A DNA stretch of 64,000 nt, from positions 744,001-808,000 of the forward strand of contig MBPM02000021.1 of the NCBI GenBank assembly GCA_001695595.3, written 5' to 3'. Position 1 is the first letter of the stretch. Every line of letters starts with the position of its first letter. The translations under genes were made by a program, and so were the position numbers. Below the pieces are notes generated by a model. It was not told the origin of the DNA and did no database searches. It saw only the letters and a list, made by a program, of their open reading frames with translations. Shown here in pieces: positions 1 through 10,685 of the stretch. Source of the DNA: Plasmopara viticola (taxonomy: Eukaryota > Oomycota > Peronosporomycetes > Peronosporales > Peronosporaceae).

Positions 1-703
1 AGAGTAATCGATCGAGCAACGTGGCTGCAAACCCCTTCATCTCGCCAATGTTCTTACTTTCCAGCACCTGACGATTGGATCCGTTTGACGGAGCGTGCGT
101 GGGAGTGGTATTGCGAGGCATAATTGATGAAAAGTCAACGCTCGGCAACAAGCTCGAGCGGTTGTCGAGATGATCCTTTCGCAGCACTGCATCAGCTTCA
201 CCATAATCGACGTCATCGTCGCATTCAAAGCTTTCCACGCGCTCAAGCACTGGAGGTGTCAACCGTCTCAAAATAGAGCTCTTTCCTTTATCTCTCAAAT
301 GCTCCACGTCTTTGTCAACCACAGTAGATTTGACAAAATCCCCCCAATCTTCATCAGGATGATCGTCATCGACAACCTTCAACGACATGGCGGCTACCGC
401 AGACGCCAAAACACCGTCGCCGTTGTCCAGATAATTGCATGCCGTCAAGGTCAACAAGGCATTTTCACGCCACGGATCTGCACTTCGCGCGAGATTTACA
501 GCTGAAGAGGGCTCAAGCTGGTGAGAAACTTCGACAGAGAGAGATGTTGCACTTGATCCTTGATTCGGAGATGATGGACGCTTTTCATCTAATTTGAATT
601 TTTCATTGCTACGCAATGGTGACAAAGGTTTCAAGTCGAGAGTGGACGCTGCTTCGACTTCTTGATTGTACTGTTGGAACGTTTTCAGCGTGAAGAACGA
701 CAT
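1..703 (-). CDS. Hypothetical protein, N-terminal part, cut by the window edge
   Basis: An uninterrupted reading frame runs on the minus strand from an ATG at 703 to the left edge without a stop, giving at least 234 residues. It starts MSFFTLKTFQQYNQEVEAAS and is rich in serine and acidic residues. The best-folded looking part is around residues 75-125, with the patch DPWRENALLTLTACNYL followed by an acidic stretch ending in DEDWGDFVK. I recognise no domain, signal peptide or membrane segment. It lies 274 bp downstream of the IQ-motif gene on the same strand. Long open frame and ordinary coding composition make it a real gene, but its C-terminus and function are unknown. Confidence 0.75.
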   Translation of the reverse strand, partial: MSFFTLKTFQQYNQEVEAASTLDLKPLSPLRSNEKFKLDEKRPSSPNQGSSATSLSVEVSHQLEPSSAVNLARSADPWRENALLTLTACNYLDNGDGVLASAVAAMSLKVVDDDHPDEDWGDFVKSTVVDKDVEHLRDKGKSSILRRLTPPVLERVESFECDDDVDYGEADAVLRKDHLDNRSSLLPSVDFSSIMPRNTTPTHAPSNGSNRQVLESKNIGEMKGFAATLLDRLL

Positions 704-977
704 AGGGCACTCTCGAGCAAGCTTAGTATGGATAAGCAACGATCAAAGTGGCTAGGAGTTTCTTTGCCATCCAGTAGGAACCAAGGACTGAATTTGGAAT
801 CCTTAGTAAATATAGCACCATATTTATAGAGATCCGATAATGGCCAAGAAATGAAGGGATGTACCGCATAGCATAGATTAAAGGACAGATGTGAGTTTAG
901 AATTTAAGCACTCTAATTTTTTTGGTTTAAGCATCTGGTTAGTAGGCTAGCTAGCTGTGCGTCTCTATTCATTCACT

Positions 978-2711
978 TTAGGCCTCATCGGTAGCTGCAG
1001 TGCGACCAAGCTCGTGCCAATTTTCCACATACGCGTCGTAGTCAAGCGCGGACGCCCACTGAAACATTTCCTCGGCCTCCGTCTCCCAGCTTTCGTCGTC
1101 GAAATCCACGTCAAACAATACACTTGGCTCTTTCATACTCTGTTGCTCGCTTTCAATTTCAGGATGAGCCGCACTAGACAGGAGCCCTTGAGTGTAAAGT
1201 TTTTGCATCCACAGCCGCTTTTTGTGGCGACGCACACGTTCGCGATCTTGTTGACGAGCTATTCTTGAAAAGTGATAAGTGCCACTGACTCTCCGACGAT
1301 TGCCAGTACTCTGTGCAATGGGGTCGGCGTTCGCTTCAGCCAGCACCTTGGCAGTCACTGGTCGCCATCCGTTATTCTCTAAACGACGATACCACAGTCG
1401 AGTGTCTTCTGCCTCTTGTTGGGCTCGAAAGTACGACGTGCCCACGCGAATGTACATTGTGTGCTTTTGGCGACGAGTACCGTGCGAGTGAGACGCTGGA
1501 CGAGCTCTAGCGTAATCCTTTGGACTAAAAACGCCAAGATCGCAGACGGGTTTGCGTGTAAAGATCTTGTAGTAGATTGTAGGCGGAAAGGCTAGGCCTC
1601 CGAGACGAAAACGAACCTGGGCGCCCATGGAGGCGTCCAAAAGAGACGCCTCTGTAGGATTGATAGCGCGCAACATTTGTGACGGATCGCCAGTGCTGCG
1701 GAATAGAAGGAGATCGCGATAATAGTGAAAAAGGCGGCGACGTGTAAAACGCTTCCAAGCACTTTGAATGCACAACGCAGCGCAATGTACAGACGACATG
1801 GTGGACCATAGCGTCGGGCTCCGTGCTTGCTGATTGCCAGCTCTGTGTCGACGGTGCATCTTCCATGCATATTGAAGCTGCAGTGCCGCAATGTGGTAGA
1901 GAGGGTAGCGATCAAGCACTCTCCGCCATCGTAGTCGCTGCATTCGAAACCAAGCCTGTAGCTTCGTAGCGACAAACGAATGAAAGCCGCGCTCGTCGGA
2001 AAAGCTGCCCCCCATAGCCACAAACTGTTGCATTGGGCTGCGAAAGCGAAGGCCGCTTTTTAGCTCTTTTGGGCCTTTTCGAGGTTTTTGAAAAGCTAAA
2101 GGATCAGCAGCCCGATGTTTGCGACAAAGCATTCCACGCACACGCTTTTGAATTAGAATAGCTGCGAGATTCTGAGCTGCCATCGGGTACAACCATGGCT
2201 TGCAGATAATCTCCTGCACTCAAAGGCGGAGTCAGTCGAAGCTATAGAGGAATCCTATTGCAAACTACGCACCTTTTTCTCAGCTTTTGACTTGCGCATA
2301 AATGTTGATTCCCAAGGCATTCCACGGCGAATAATCTTTGTTCGTCGAGTTTTTGGTTCACGTCGCGTTCGGAATTTGCTGCGTGATTGGCGAGAAATGT
2401 AAGCACCATATTTTCTCTAAAGTTTACAATCAATGGTACTGCACCTTTGATATCGTCCATGCTGAGAGCCAAGTTTCGTTAAACGCTGTAGTCCGTCCAT
2501 GGTTTCCAACATTTCGCCACTTGTTGCCTTAGGCAGTCCTTGACACATTTGAAATAGCTGGGCTGACCATCTTGCGATGTTTACTTTCTATTTTTACTAA
2601 ACTGTGACTTGTGGCTTTTGTTTGAAATTACAGAAAATAGTAGATGCCGACAGTTTTTCACCGCACCGATATTAACAACGATTTTGTTAACCTGTTCATG
2701 CGCCTAATCAT
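978..2711 (-). CDS. IQ-motif (calmodulin-binding) protein, four exons
   Basis: The main exon (978-2213) encodes four IQ-like motifs near its start (AAILIQKRVRGMLCRK, FVATKLQAWFRMQRLRWRR, IAALQLQYAWKMHRR, AALCIQSAWKRFTRRR), which in known families bind calmodulin or EF-hand light chains. The rest is unrecognised and the C-terminus is acidic. There is no ATG at the start of the large open frame, only a GTG inside an intron acceptor. Splicing resolves this: exon 3 2273-2378 and exon 2 2445-2587 join in frame through introns of 59 nt (2214-2272) and 66 nt (2379-2444). Exon 1 (2667-2711, MIRRMNRLTKSLLIS) is less certain; starts inside exon 2 such as the ATG at 2512 are possible. The model gives about 509 residues. 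Possible roles (cytoskeleton, cilium, calcium signalling) are inference only. Confidence 0.72.
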
Positions 2712-4720
2712 GGCGTCACTGTTGCGAGTCCTGTATTTTGACAGGTAAAGGATGACAGGAAAAACGAAAGGCATAGGCACAGAGTGCAGGGCGCAAGTTG
2801 ATCGCAATAATTGCGATAAAAGAGCTGAAAGACAGCGGGTTTGGCGAGTCGAAGAAAGGGTGGCGCAGCTTGACTGGCCAGTGGCGAAGTCTTATGAAAA
2901 ACACGAGTGAACGGCGGTTTGAGCGTTGTCGCAACGAAGACTTTTTTGTGCTTTTTGTGCTTTTGTGCATTAAGAGCTCACATAACCTAATAATTATCGA
3001 CCGGTAAAGATAGTCTTTCCGTTGAAATTATTCGATTATGCAAAGCGCACCAGGAATCCATCATTTTTCAAAGCTCTTTTAACGATAAACCAGCTTTACC
3101 ACGAAAGCCCGCAAACCAGTGTCAAATCCCCAGACTCGGAGCCCTTAGTGGAGTGATTCGCCTTTCTTGTGCTCAATAACGAGAGGTAGACTTCCAATGC
3201 TGCAAAAGTGTAAGTGATACGCTTCCTTCGTAACGTATCATAGGGCGAATGAGGACAAAAGTCAATGTTAGGCAAGGTCGTGAAGGCAAAAATGCATTTT
3301 GCTGGCGCACTATGCTTTCACGACTGACGAAATTTCCACTAACCAGGAATTTGAGGTGATACATACGTTGAAGGTCTTTCGTGGCTCATAACGTTTTAAT
3401 TTAAATCTTATTTTTCAAGAAAAATGTAGATTACTTTTTCTTGCGAAATAAGGTAGTCCCGTTTGTATGATATATGTATCGTTTGAGACCCCATCAGGGA
3501 AGAAATCAAGCCGCCTGATATCTTTATATTTTCTATATTGCACCATCTCTTATTGTTTTAGTCATGATTCTGCCGGTAGTCAAGCATGTTACTGATACTG
3601 ACATGTTGTCAAGTGGATTAAAGTCTTAGTGGATAAAGCCAAGCTTTACATGTTCTAAAAGCTGTAAAGCAACAGTGGCCTCCTGATTGAATATGCATAA
3701 CGGTTTTAAAAGATAAACGCCCTCTAATTTGAATAGCGATTTCAATCGAAATTAAATAAATTATGCGTTATTAATTAAATCAGTCTTTCTAATTGGAGTG
3801 TATTGCACCCTTCGATTTCGATGTGACCAGCTCAGCAAATAAATTAATAGTGGACACTCAAAAAAATATCAATCCTAGTAGAATCGCGCCTCGCAAACGA
3901 CGCTGCCGAGACTCGACGCCTGCCTGTCCATGCTCTTCAAAAAACACACTGCGCGATCCAAGTGGTGTCAGAGCGTAGAGTCAGTATCTCTCAACAACGT
4001 GGCGATTGCCACCATAGAGACTTAAGCTACCGGAACCCACGCGCTAGGACTATGCTGTCTCTAGCGCGGGATGCTGGTAGCAATCCGACCCATATTGGGA
4101 CCGGGTTCCGTACCTCTCATTACACTATGGGGGTTTTCCGTCAGTGGGGCCAAATCTTTTAATACCCAATCGGGCGCAAGTTAATAACGCAGGGGTGTGA
4201 TGACTCGTCAACCTAAGTAAGGGTCGAACGGCCTATAAATGTAGTATAGCAATACTGTAGCGAAGATCGTCTAAAAGCATACTTACAATCTTCCAACAGT
4301 AGTACCCTTCTGGTCTAATGCCATTTGTCGCGTGCAGTGTATAGTCCCGACTGTCTGTAAAAAGTTTCAATGAAGAGCCGGCGTAGAGATGCAACACCAT
4401 TATCACAAAGTGCCTATTAAGTCGCAACGAGACGCGTTGGTGCATGTACATTGCGTGTTCTGATACGGTCCTACAGTAGCTGAACCCGCCGATCTCAAAC
4501 TGCTCTCTCCTCCACCTTCTATGCATGTTCAACGAGCAGTCTGCAGCAAAAAAGCTGACGAGACCGTGGACAAGTGATTGGCTTTAAGCCACTTGTTTTC
4601 TTGCGCTACGTTTTACAATGCTTTGTACCCATCCCATGCATGCCAATATACGCTTACAACGCAATTTGCTTTCCACTCACGACCCCAAACGCCATGAACT
4701 GCTTTTCGACTGAAAAAGCC
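2712..4720. other. Gene-free interval between the IQ protein and the acyltransferase
   Basis: About 2 kb with only short, mostly non-ATG frames. An 84-residue ATG frame on the minus strand (2716-2970) lies just upstream of the IQ gene and could be a leader ORF, but has no recognisable content. The stretch 3400-3800 is AT-rich. Near 4030-4080 there is an imperfect GC-rich hairpin (CGCGCTAG against CTAGCGCG), and 3963 has a possible retroelement primer-binding site listed separately. Nothing else is supported. Confidence 0.6.
3963..3974 (+). other. Possible LTR-retroelement primer-binding site
   Basis: TGGTGTCAGAGC differs at one base from TGGTATCAGAGC, the primer-binding site complementary to the 3' end of initiator tRNA-Met in many LTR retrotransposons. 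It sits 2 nt after a CA dinucleotide, as expected at an LTR end. I could not find the matching second LTR or gag/pol coding downstream, so this may be a solo or decayed remnant, or chance. Confidence 0.2.
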
Positions 4721-6217
4721 ATGAGTGACAAGCCTCGCTTTCCTCTGCGCGCGATCGAGCGCTTTTGTGTTTCAGAACCCAACGTGTCCGTCAAATGCTG
4801 CCATGCCATCCTCATCAGTGGCGACATGAAGCAATTGCTCCACTACCTTCCAACGGCCGTCATGCGGACATTCAATCGCCACCCGCGTCTCCGAGCGCTC
4901 ATTGTCGACGACAAGCACTATCTCGCCGAAGTGCAACCGCACATTACACTGCGCGACGTCGAAACGAAACGGTTGATACGCGTTCGAGAATTGACCGCCT
5001 CGAGCGACGACGTGAGCGACTGGAAGAACTGGAATCAATTCGTCCAAGTCGAGACGACAGTGCCCATGGACCGGTTCAAAGCATTCATGTTCTACCTCAC
5101 AGTGTGGGTGAATTGGGACGAGAGCAAAGCTCGGTTCTTCCTCTTCTCGGACCACAGTGTGTCTGACGGTGATTCCGGCCAAGTTTTCGTCAACGATTGC
5201 CTCGAAGATGTGGCGCTATTGTCGATCGAGGCCACAAAGGCCGTGGTCGAGTACCCGTTGCGTCCGTCGCTCTACGACATGTGGTTGACCGAGGGTCCGT
5301 GGTGGGTGAAACCTGTGGCCAAGACCATATTGGCCCTTGTGGGTAACTCGTCGTTCGTGAATTTCATGAAAAGTTTTCAACCCAAGTTGACCCCACGCGA
5401 GGACCAAAGAGACTTTGGCCTCCCTCTACAAGAGAATTCGACGGTCCTCCTGAGTCAAGCGGGTACCCCCGGTAACAAGCAAAACACAATGCGCAAGTGC
5501 AAGGAAGAAGGGGTGTCCATTGGTGGTGCCTTGATCCCAGTAGTCGTACTGGCGTACTACCACGCTAGTAGAGTCGATCGGAAACTTCATGGCGGCAACG
5601 AGGTGGACGAGAATCCGTTTCGCCTCGTAGCCGATGTCTGCTATAACATGCGAAAGAGGGTACCCCACCCTGCACCGGAAACCCAAGTGGGGTTATACGT
5701 GAATAACGCGCCCCTTCAATGGCTCATGACAGAGGGTGTGGACTTGAAACGGGCAAAGTTCTGGGACTTGGCTCGTACTGCTAAAGAGCACATGACGGCG
5801 CAATGTAGCAAAAAGCTCGAGATGGCCATGCCGTGCTTTCTCTCAGACCGAAAGTTAATTAAACCCAAGCTGCAAAAGGTGCTGGGGGACTTTAAGATCC
5901 CAAATTCGTGCACAGGAGACGTGACGATTTCCAACCTCGGGAGCTACCAATACAAAACAAAACACATCTTGGCTGCCAATGGGGTGCTCGAGGTCGAAGA
6001 CATGTTTGGCTTGTGTGCCATTCCATACGTGGCGACGTCGACAACGATGTGGCTCACGTCTGTGAATGCGTTCAACTACTCGCTGGCTCACAAGGTCGAC
6101 CATCAGGTTGGGACGGCGTTGTTTAAAACTTACGTCAAGATTTGTGAGAATCTCAGCAGCATTGGCAAGGAAGACACGATGGAGCACGTGCTCGAGCGTC
6201 TCGGCATTGACGTCTGA
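4721..6217 (+). CDS. Condensation-domain/alcohol-acetyltransferase-like acyltransferase
   Basis: A single-exon protein of 498 residues from the ATG at 4721 (MSDKPRFPLRAIERF). The frame continues upstream, and an ATG at 4694 would add nine residues. The catalytic signature HxxxDG of the CoA-dependent acyltransferase/NRPS condensation superfamily is present as HSVSDG (His145, Asp149), inside FLFSDHSVSDGDSG. A second hallmark, the SNLG-type motif (VTISNLGSYQYK), lies near residue 390. The length fits a standalone two-lobed acyltransferase of the AATase/PapA type. The BAHD DFGW motif is not seen, and there are no carrier or adenylation domains. It probably moves an acyl group from CoA to an alcohol or amine; the substrate cannot be deduced. 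No signal peptide is evident. Its neighbours do not suggest a biosynthetic cluster. Confidence 0.82.
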   Translation: MSDKPRFPLRAIERFCVSEPNVSVKCCHAILISGDMKQLLHYLPTAVMRTFNRHPRLRALIVDDKHYLAEVQPHITLRDVETKRLIRVRELTASSDDVSDWKNWNQFVQVETTVPMDRFKAFMFYLTVWVNWDESKARFFLFSDHSVSDGDSGQVFVNDCLEDVALLSIEATKAVVEYPLRPSLYDMWLTEGPWWVKPVAKTILALVGNSSFVNFMKSFQPKLTPREDQRDFGLPLQENSTVLLSQAGTPGNKQNTMRKCKEEGVSIGGALIPVVVLAYYHASRVDRKLHGGNEVDENPFRLVADVCYNMRKRVPHPAPETQVGLYVNNAPLQWLMTEGVDLKRAKFWDLARTAKEHMTAQCSKKLEMAMPCFLSDRKLIKPKLQKVLGDFKIPNSCTGDVTISNLGSYQYKTKHILAANGVLEVEDMFGLCAIPYVATSTTMWLTSVNAFNYSLAHKVDHQVGTALFKTYVKICENLSSIGKEDTMEHVLERLGIDV

Positions 6218-6336
6218 GTAGAGCCAAGTACCCAAGGTTGATGGGATTCGAGCGAGAGCGTCATCTTGTGAGAAGAGCCAACAAATGCTACCACAACATT
6301 GACAGAACCAGTGTACCCCTGGTACCGATTGTCTGG

Positions 6337-6408
6337 TCGCTTGGCAAACGGGACTTGCTTGCGTTGGCGTTATCGCTTGGCAAACGGTACTTGTTTGCTT
6401 TTGCGTTA
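6337..6408 (+). repeat. Two-copy 36-bp tandem repeat
   Basis: 6337-6372 and 6373-6408 are adjacent 36-bp units beginning TCGCTTGGCAAACGG and ending GCGTTA, differing at a few positions. They lie about 120 bp downstream of the acyltransferase stop, probably in its 3' UTR or trailer. Confidence 0.7.
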
Positions 6409-7255
6409 TTGTTGTTTAAACAAACTGATTTTAAAAAATTAATTGTTTTTTGCGTAAAAAACGGCTTTTCTTTGATCTTACACTGAGATCGGTATCCAGA
6501 AAATTGATAGGTTTTCGCTTATTTTTATAGAACATATTCTCCGATTTATTTGTTAAATCAACTTTTTGGTCGTATGATGGCACGCACATAATTGTTTTTA
6601 TTTTAAATAGCCTACCATATAGGATACTAAGGGGCAGTTATAATTCTGCGTAAAAATGCCGACGATACGATGAAAAGCGGCGACTTTGACTAGCCCATGA
6701 TACTATTGCTTAAGCAGGGTGATGATTAATTGAGCTATAACTTTTCCCTCGTGGCCGTTTCGTAAGCTACCGAGCCATTAAGCCGACCTCGAGTAGAGCA
6801 ATGAAAGCATACATTAGTTGTGTTATTCTCACGTGTATCGTCTTCCTGGCGAAATGATTCACCTCGTGCTTGAGCCTTAAAGTCAAGGAAAGATCTAGAG
6901 CAGCGCAAAAAGGCACAGAATCCGACCCATCTCCTGCTATGACCCATAAATCAAATGGCTTTACTTGTAAGACTACAACTAGCAGGAAAACAAAATGGCC
7001 CTGAAAGCACTTCTTACGCTGCCAACTAGAAATTATCGTCGATTCTAATACTGCAACCATCACCAATTCAAAGTCCACTCTTGCTTCTTTTCAAAGAGCT
7101 CCAAAGTGCTCCCTTTCAAATAAACCACGCAAAAGTTGCACAGCGCGACCCACCATGTCGAAACCATGAAAAGCTAAAACATACGCTGCTGTATCAATCA
7201 ATTCTTATCGCTGTACAATTCAATCTTATAGCGCCTACTCTAATCGTGTGTCGTT
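6409..7255. other. Intergenic stretch without recognisable gene
   Basis: AT-rich DNA between the acyltransferase and the 3' end of the SulP gene. Short frames on both strands lack ATG starts or recognisable sequence. No RNA gene or repeat was recognised. Confidence 0.6.
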
Positions 7256-9880
7256 TCAAATGCTTTGCACACTGGATGCAGCCGCGACTGCGTGCTCGTC
7301 GGCCTCGCGGATCGCTTGCATTGCTTCCGCAAAGCCAATCCGGGCGTCATTATGGACAATCCCCACGAGAAACTCGGACGTCTCGAGCAACTGGTGCAAT
7401 CGATCGCGGGCATTGACAATGGCCAATTGAATCCCCTGGGTGCGCAATTCCGCTTTCAAATGCTTCATCATTTGAATCGTCGTGCTATCCCAGTCCATGA
7501 TCGACCCGGCATCAATCATGACCCCCCGGACAGTGACACTGTCCATTTCGTGGCGCTTTCGCACTTCGCGGGCAACGACTCGTTCAATGTATTCACAATT
7601 GGCAAAGTACAAGGCCCCTTCGACTCGAAGGGCGACAATGTCCGACAACGGGGACGCCGTGTCCGGGTACGTGTCGAGGTCGACAATGTGCAGTTCGCCC
7701 GTCTCTGCGTGCCGTGCTTCGCCCAACAACGAGACGGTCGGGCGACGCGTCTTGTAAATCACGGCAATCAACGAGCAAAAGATCGACGACAAGAGCCCGG
7801 GCAAGACCCCCAAGACACACGAAAGCACAAAGGAGGCCAACCAGACGTAGAATTCGTCGCGCTTGACGCGATACAGCCACTTGGCTTCCTTCAGTTCAAT
7901 CAACGAGTAGCCCGCGACAATAATAATGGACGCAAGACTTGCCTTGGGCAAGTACGCCAACGCAGACGTGGCAGTGTAGAGCACCAAGACAACCACGAGC
8001 ACGGTAATGACACTTGCCAATTGGGTGCGTGCATTTTGCATATTGACTGCCGTGCGCGAGAGACCTCCCGTGGACGGCATGCCTTGAAAGAACGAGCCAA
8101 TGACGTTCGAGACGCCAAGGGCCAATAATTCTTGATTCGGGCGGATCCGGTACCCTTCTTTGATCGCCAGGCGCTTGGCCATGGCAATGCTGCACATGTA
8201 CGAGATGATGGCAATCGAGAGCGTGTCGATAAAGAGATGGTAAAAGCGGTCGGCTTCAATAATATTGTCCCCAAAACCATACCACGGTCGCTTGGGGGCC
8301 GGGTAGCCACCAGGAATGTCGCCAGCGAGATTCAACGATCCTTCCGGGGCCACGTAGCCAATCATGCCACCGAGTAAACACACCATGAAGGCCCCGAGAT
8401 CGCACACTAAGCGAAGGGTGATGAACACGGCCATTTTCGAGCGTAAGAGACGAATCGACGTCGAGGATGCAGCGAGCATTTGTCCAGTCAACGCCGTCGA
8501 GGAATCCAGGGCATTGTCGCCCCATTTCGCAGGAGATAGCAATTCCTGCACACGTTGCTTCATTTCCGCCTCGGCTTTTGCTTCCCCTTCAGTGCTACTT
8601 GCACCAAGTCGAGCGTGGTCGACGTGAAGTGGACGAGTAGTCCCGATCGACAGACTTGCCTCGACCCGACCACTACCACACGTGCTCTCGTTAAACTCCA
8701 GAGGCCTTTCAATCGTAATATAATCTTCGTCCGAGAGCGAAAACCCGACACTGTCGTCATTCAATCGGCCAAGATCCCGACTATGGTGCGACTTGGAGCT
8801 CCACGGCGACGACAAGACATAGTCCCGCCGTCGCAACGCCCCTGTTGTATACACTGCCGGGCAGTTTGCCCACTTCGAGCCACGCGGGGAGCTCGACGCC
8901 CGTTGCTTGCGTGGATTCCTTGCTTGTCGTGTCTTATCTTTCCCCTTGGCGTCGAAGAGAGCGCTTTTACTTGCTTCACGACTCTTGTCTTCAGCTCGCG
9001 TCTCTTCCTTCTCTTCATTCATGAGCGTCTTCTCTTCGTTGGCACAACTCATGCTCATGGACAATTGGGCCAACGCTCGCGACGTCTCAATGGCAAATTG
9101 CGTGTCAAAGTCTTGCTCGAGTTTTGCCAATTCACTCACGACTCGTCGCTTCAATTCGTGCATGCCAACTAAGACACTAATTGAGAATGTCCCGACGCAA
9201 AAACTGAGCCCATTTAGGTTGGTAAAATGTTGGCACAGATCCAAGACGGTTAAAACCGGTAGATCGCGGCTCTTGACTTCGAGGCCCCACCAACTGGCAC
9301 ATTGGGACAGCATGATGAGCACGCCACCGGCGGAGAGGAAGCCTCCCATGACTGGTCGTGAAAAGAAATCGGCAATCACGCCAAGTCGAAAGATTCCCAT
9401 GAAAAAGAGCACGACGCCACTGAGGAACGTCAGTAGAATACCGGTAGCAATGCGCTCTTCTTCACTCTCGACCTTTTTGATGGCAGAACCCACTAAAAGA
9501 CTCACTTCGGCACCATTGGCAACGGAGAGTACCCGAGAAGTACCAAAAAGAGGGTAGATCATGGGTACAACTGCCGCAGTATAGAGTCCGTATATGGGAG
9601 GGACCCCCATTATGGCACTAAGCGATACTTCTTGGGGTACAAGCATGAGGCCAACGGTTATCCCTGACACAACATCAAACTGTAGATCTTCACGAATATT
9701 GTACGAGGGTAACCACTCTAAAATGGGTACATGCTGCTTGAGAAGGAAGAGCATACGCTGCCGTGTCATGTTTTCCCATGCCTCGCATGCCGACGCCCAT
9801 AGCGACGTCAGGAGCGCACTCAAGCAGCTGATTGACAACTCGTTGGAAGAATGAGATGGTGGGGGAGTAGACGACACCAT
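7256..9880 (-). CDS. SulP-family (SLC26-like) anion transporter with STAS domain
   Basis: A single-exon protein of 874 residues starting MVSSTPPPSHSSNEL. The N-terminal membrane core begins near residue 55 and contains the SulP signature region (VGLMLVPQEVSLSAIMGV, then PPIYGLYTAAVVPMIYP). The second half of the membrane domain (about 482-705) includes SFFQGMPSTGGLSRTAVN, typical of the family. A cytoplasmic STAS domain occupies about 740-860, with VRGVMIDAGSIMDWDSTT matching the family's conserved loop. SulP proteins carry sulfate or other anions across membranes. Unusually, about 235 hydrophilic residues (roughly 246-480), rich in Ser, Arg, Lys and Glu, are inserted between membrane helices. 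The gene is divergent from a TAZ-protein gene, with 172 bp between their ATGs. Confidence 0.93.
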   Translation of the reverse strand: MVSSTPPPSHSSNELSISCLSALLTSLWASACEAWENMTRQRMLFLLKQHVPILEWLPSYNIREDLQFDVVSGITVGLMLVPQEVSLSAIMGVPPIYGLYTAAVVPMIYPLFGTSRVLSVANGAEVSLLVGSAIKKVESEEERIATGILLTFLSGVVLFFMGIFRLGVIADFFSRPVMGGFLSAGGVLIMLSQCASWWGLEVKSRDLPVLTVLDLCQHFTNLNGLSFCVGTFSISVLVGMHELKRRVVSELAKLEQDFDTQFAIETSRALAQLSMSMSCANEEKTLMNEEKEETRAEDKSREASKSALFDAKGKDKTRQARNPRKQRASSSPRGSKWANCPAVYTTGALRRRDYVLSSPWSSKSHHSRDLGRLNDDSVGFSLSDEDYITIERPLEFNESTCGSGRVEASLSIGTTRPLHVDHARLGASSTEGEAKAEAEMKQRVQELLSPAKWGDNALDSSTALTGQMLAASSTSIRLLRSKMAVFITLRLVCDLGAFMVCLLGGMIGYVAPEGSLNLAGDIPGGYPAPKRPWYGFGDNIIEADRFYHLFIDTLSIAIISYMCSIAMAKRLAIKEGYRIRPNQELLALGVSNVIGSFFQGMPSTGGLSRTAVNMQNARTQLASVITVLVVVLVLYTATSALAYLPKASLASIIIVAGYSLIELKEAKWLYRVKRDEFYVWLASFVLSCVLGVLPGLLSSIFCSLIAVIYKTRRPTVSLLGEARHAETGELHIVDLDTYPDTASPLSDIVALRVEGALYFANCEYIERVVAREVRKRHEMDSVTVRGVMIDAGSIMDWDSTTIQMMKHLKAELRTQGIQLAIVNARDRLHQLLETSEFLVGIVHNDARIGFAEAMQAIREADEHAVAAASSVQSI

Positions 9881-10052
9881 GCTCTCAAGCGCGTAAGGAA
9901 CGAGACCCCGCAGGGTAGAGTCTGGCTCTGTCGTTCAAAAGTCTCTTGTACCACACCGCATGACTGTTCAGAAGTCAAACGACCCTTTTATGAAGAATGG
10001 CCAAGCTTTTAGAGACTCCAACTTATAATAATTGTCCATAATTATTGCTGAG
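9881..10052. promoter_or_regulatory. Shared intergenic promoter region (SulP / TAZ protein)
   Basis: The 172 bp between the start codons of the two divergent genes must contain both 5' UTRs and core promoters unless upstream non-coding exons exist. I see no clear TATA box or oomycete initiator match. Confidence 0.4.
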
Positions 10053-10496
10053 ATGTTAAACGTCAACCGTAAACACGAGAACGCGAATGGTACTCACGCC
10101 CACGACGAAAAAGATGCCATGGCTCACGAGGTATCTTGGATCATAGCAAGTGCGTAATCCTCGTGATTCACTATAATTCTCTATCTTGTTTATTAGCTAG
10201 TATCGGCATTCGAAGCGGCAACTGGGAACGACGCGGTGAACCGGACCAATGCGCTGCTAATCCACGCGTGCAGCTGCGATGACGTGCAATGCCGTGACCA
10301 GCACTTTCACGGCTTGTGCTCCCACATGAAGCGCTTTCTACGGGCGGCCTGCTGGGCGTCCCACAACGAGCAATGGCTGGCGTACCCCATTGCTCACGCC
10401 GTGATTGAACTCTTTACCTACCACGCACTCCACTGCCAAGCGCGGCAGTGCAACGTGCCAATGTGTCGTCAATTACGTGGCCAAGTGGTCCTTTAG
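10053..10496 (+). CDS. Small TAZ-type zinc-finger protein, two exons
   Basis: Exon 1 (10053-10130) and exon 2 (10197-10496) join in phase 0 across a 66-nt intron (donor GTATCT, acceptor TATTAG), giving 125 residues. Residues from about 43 carry the Cys/His pattern of a TAZ domain: LLIHACSCDDVQC, then LCSHMKRFLRAACWAS, and YHALHCQARQCNVPMC at the end. TAZ domains of CBP/p300 and plant BT proteins fold on three HCCC zinc sites and bind transcription-factor activation domains. Here the domain is nearly the whole protein, with no acetyltransferase, bromodomain or BTB domain. The closest relative in the window is the C-terminus of the PHD-TAZ gene at 13011-14181. Role in transcription is inference from the family. 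Confidence 0.8.
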
Positions 10497-10685
10497 CTGT
10501 CAATGATGCGCGCCACCTCCTTCTTATGAACACGGAAGAATCCGTCATCCGATTCATGGTCCCAATATATATTGCCGTGGACTAACTCTCCAATCGGCTA
10601 AAATAATTTGCAAACTCAAGATAGCCACGAAAAAGGCGAAACTTACCCTTTGCCATGGAAAAGCTCTCGACTTTACACGTCGAGC

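Noticed and set aside
2716..2970. 84-codon frame upstream of the IQ-motif gene as a separate gene
   Set aside because: Basic and low in complexity at the start, no domain; at most a leader ORF.
4030..4080. GC-rich inverted repeat as a transposon terminus or terminator
   Set aside because: Short imperfect stem, no partner at a distance and no adjacent gene end.
8555..9172. 205-codon plus-strand frame opposite the SulP gene
   Set aside because: Lies within the SulP coding sequence on the other strand; composition explained by the sense gene.
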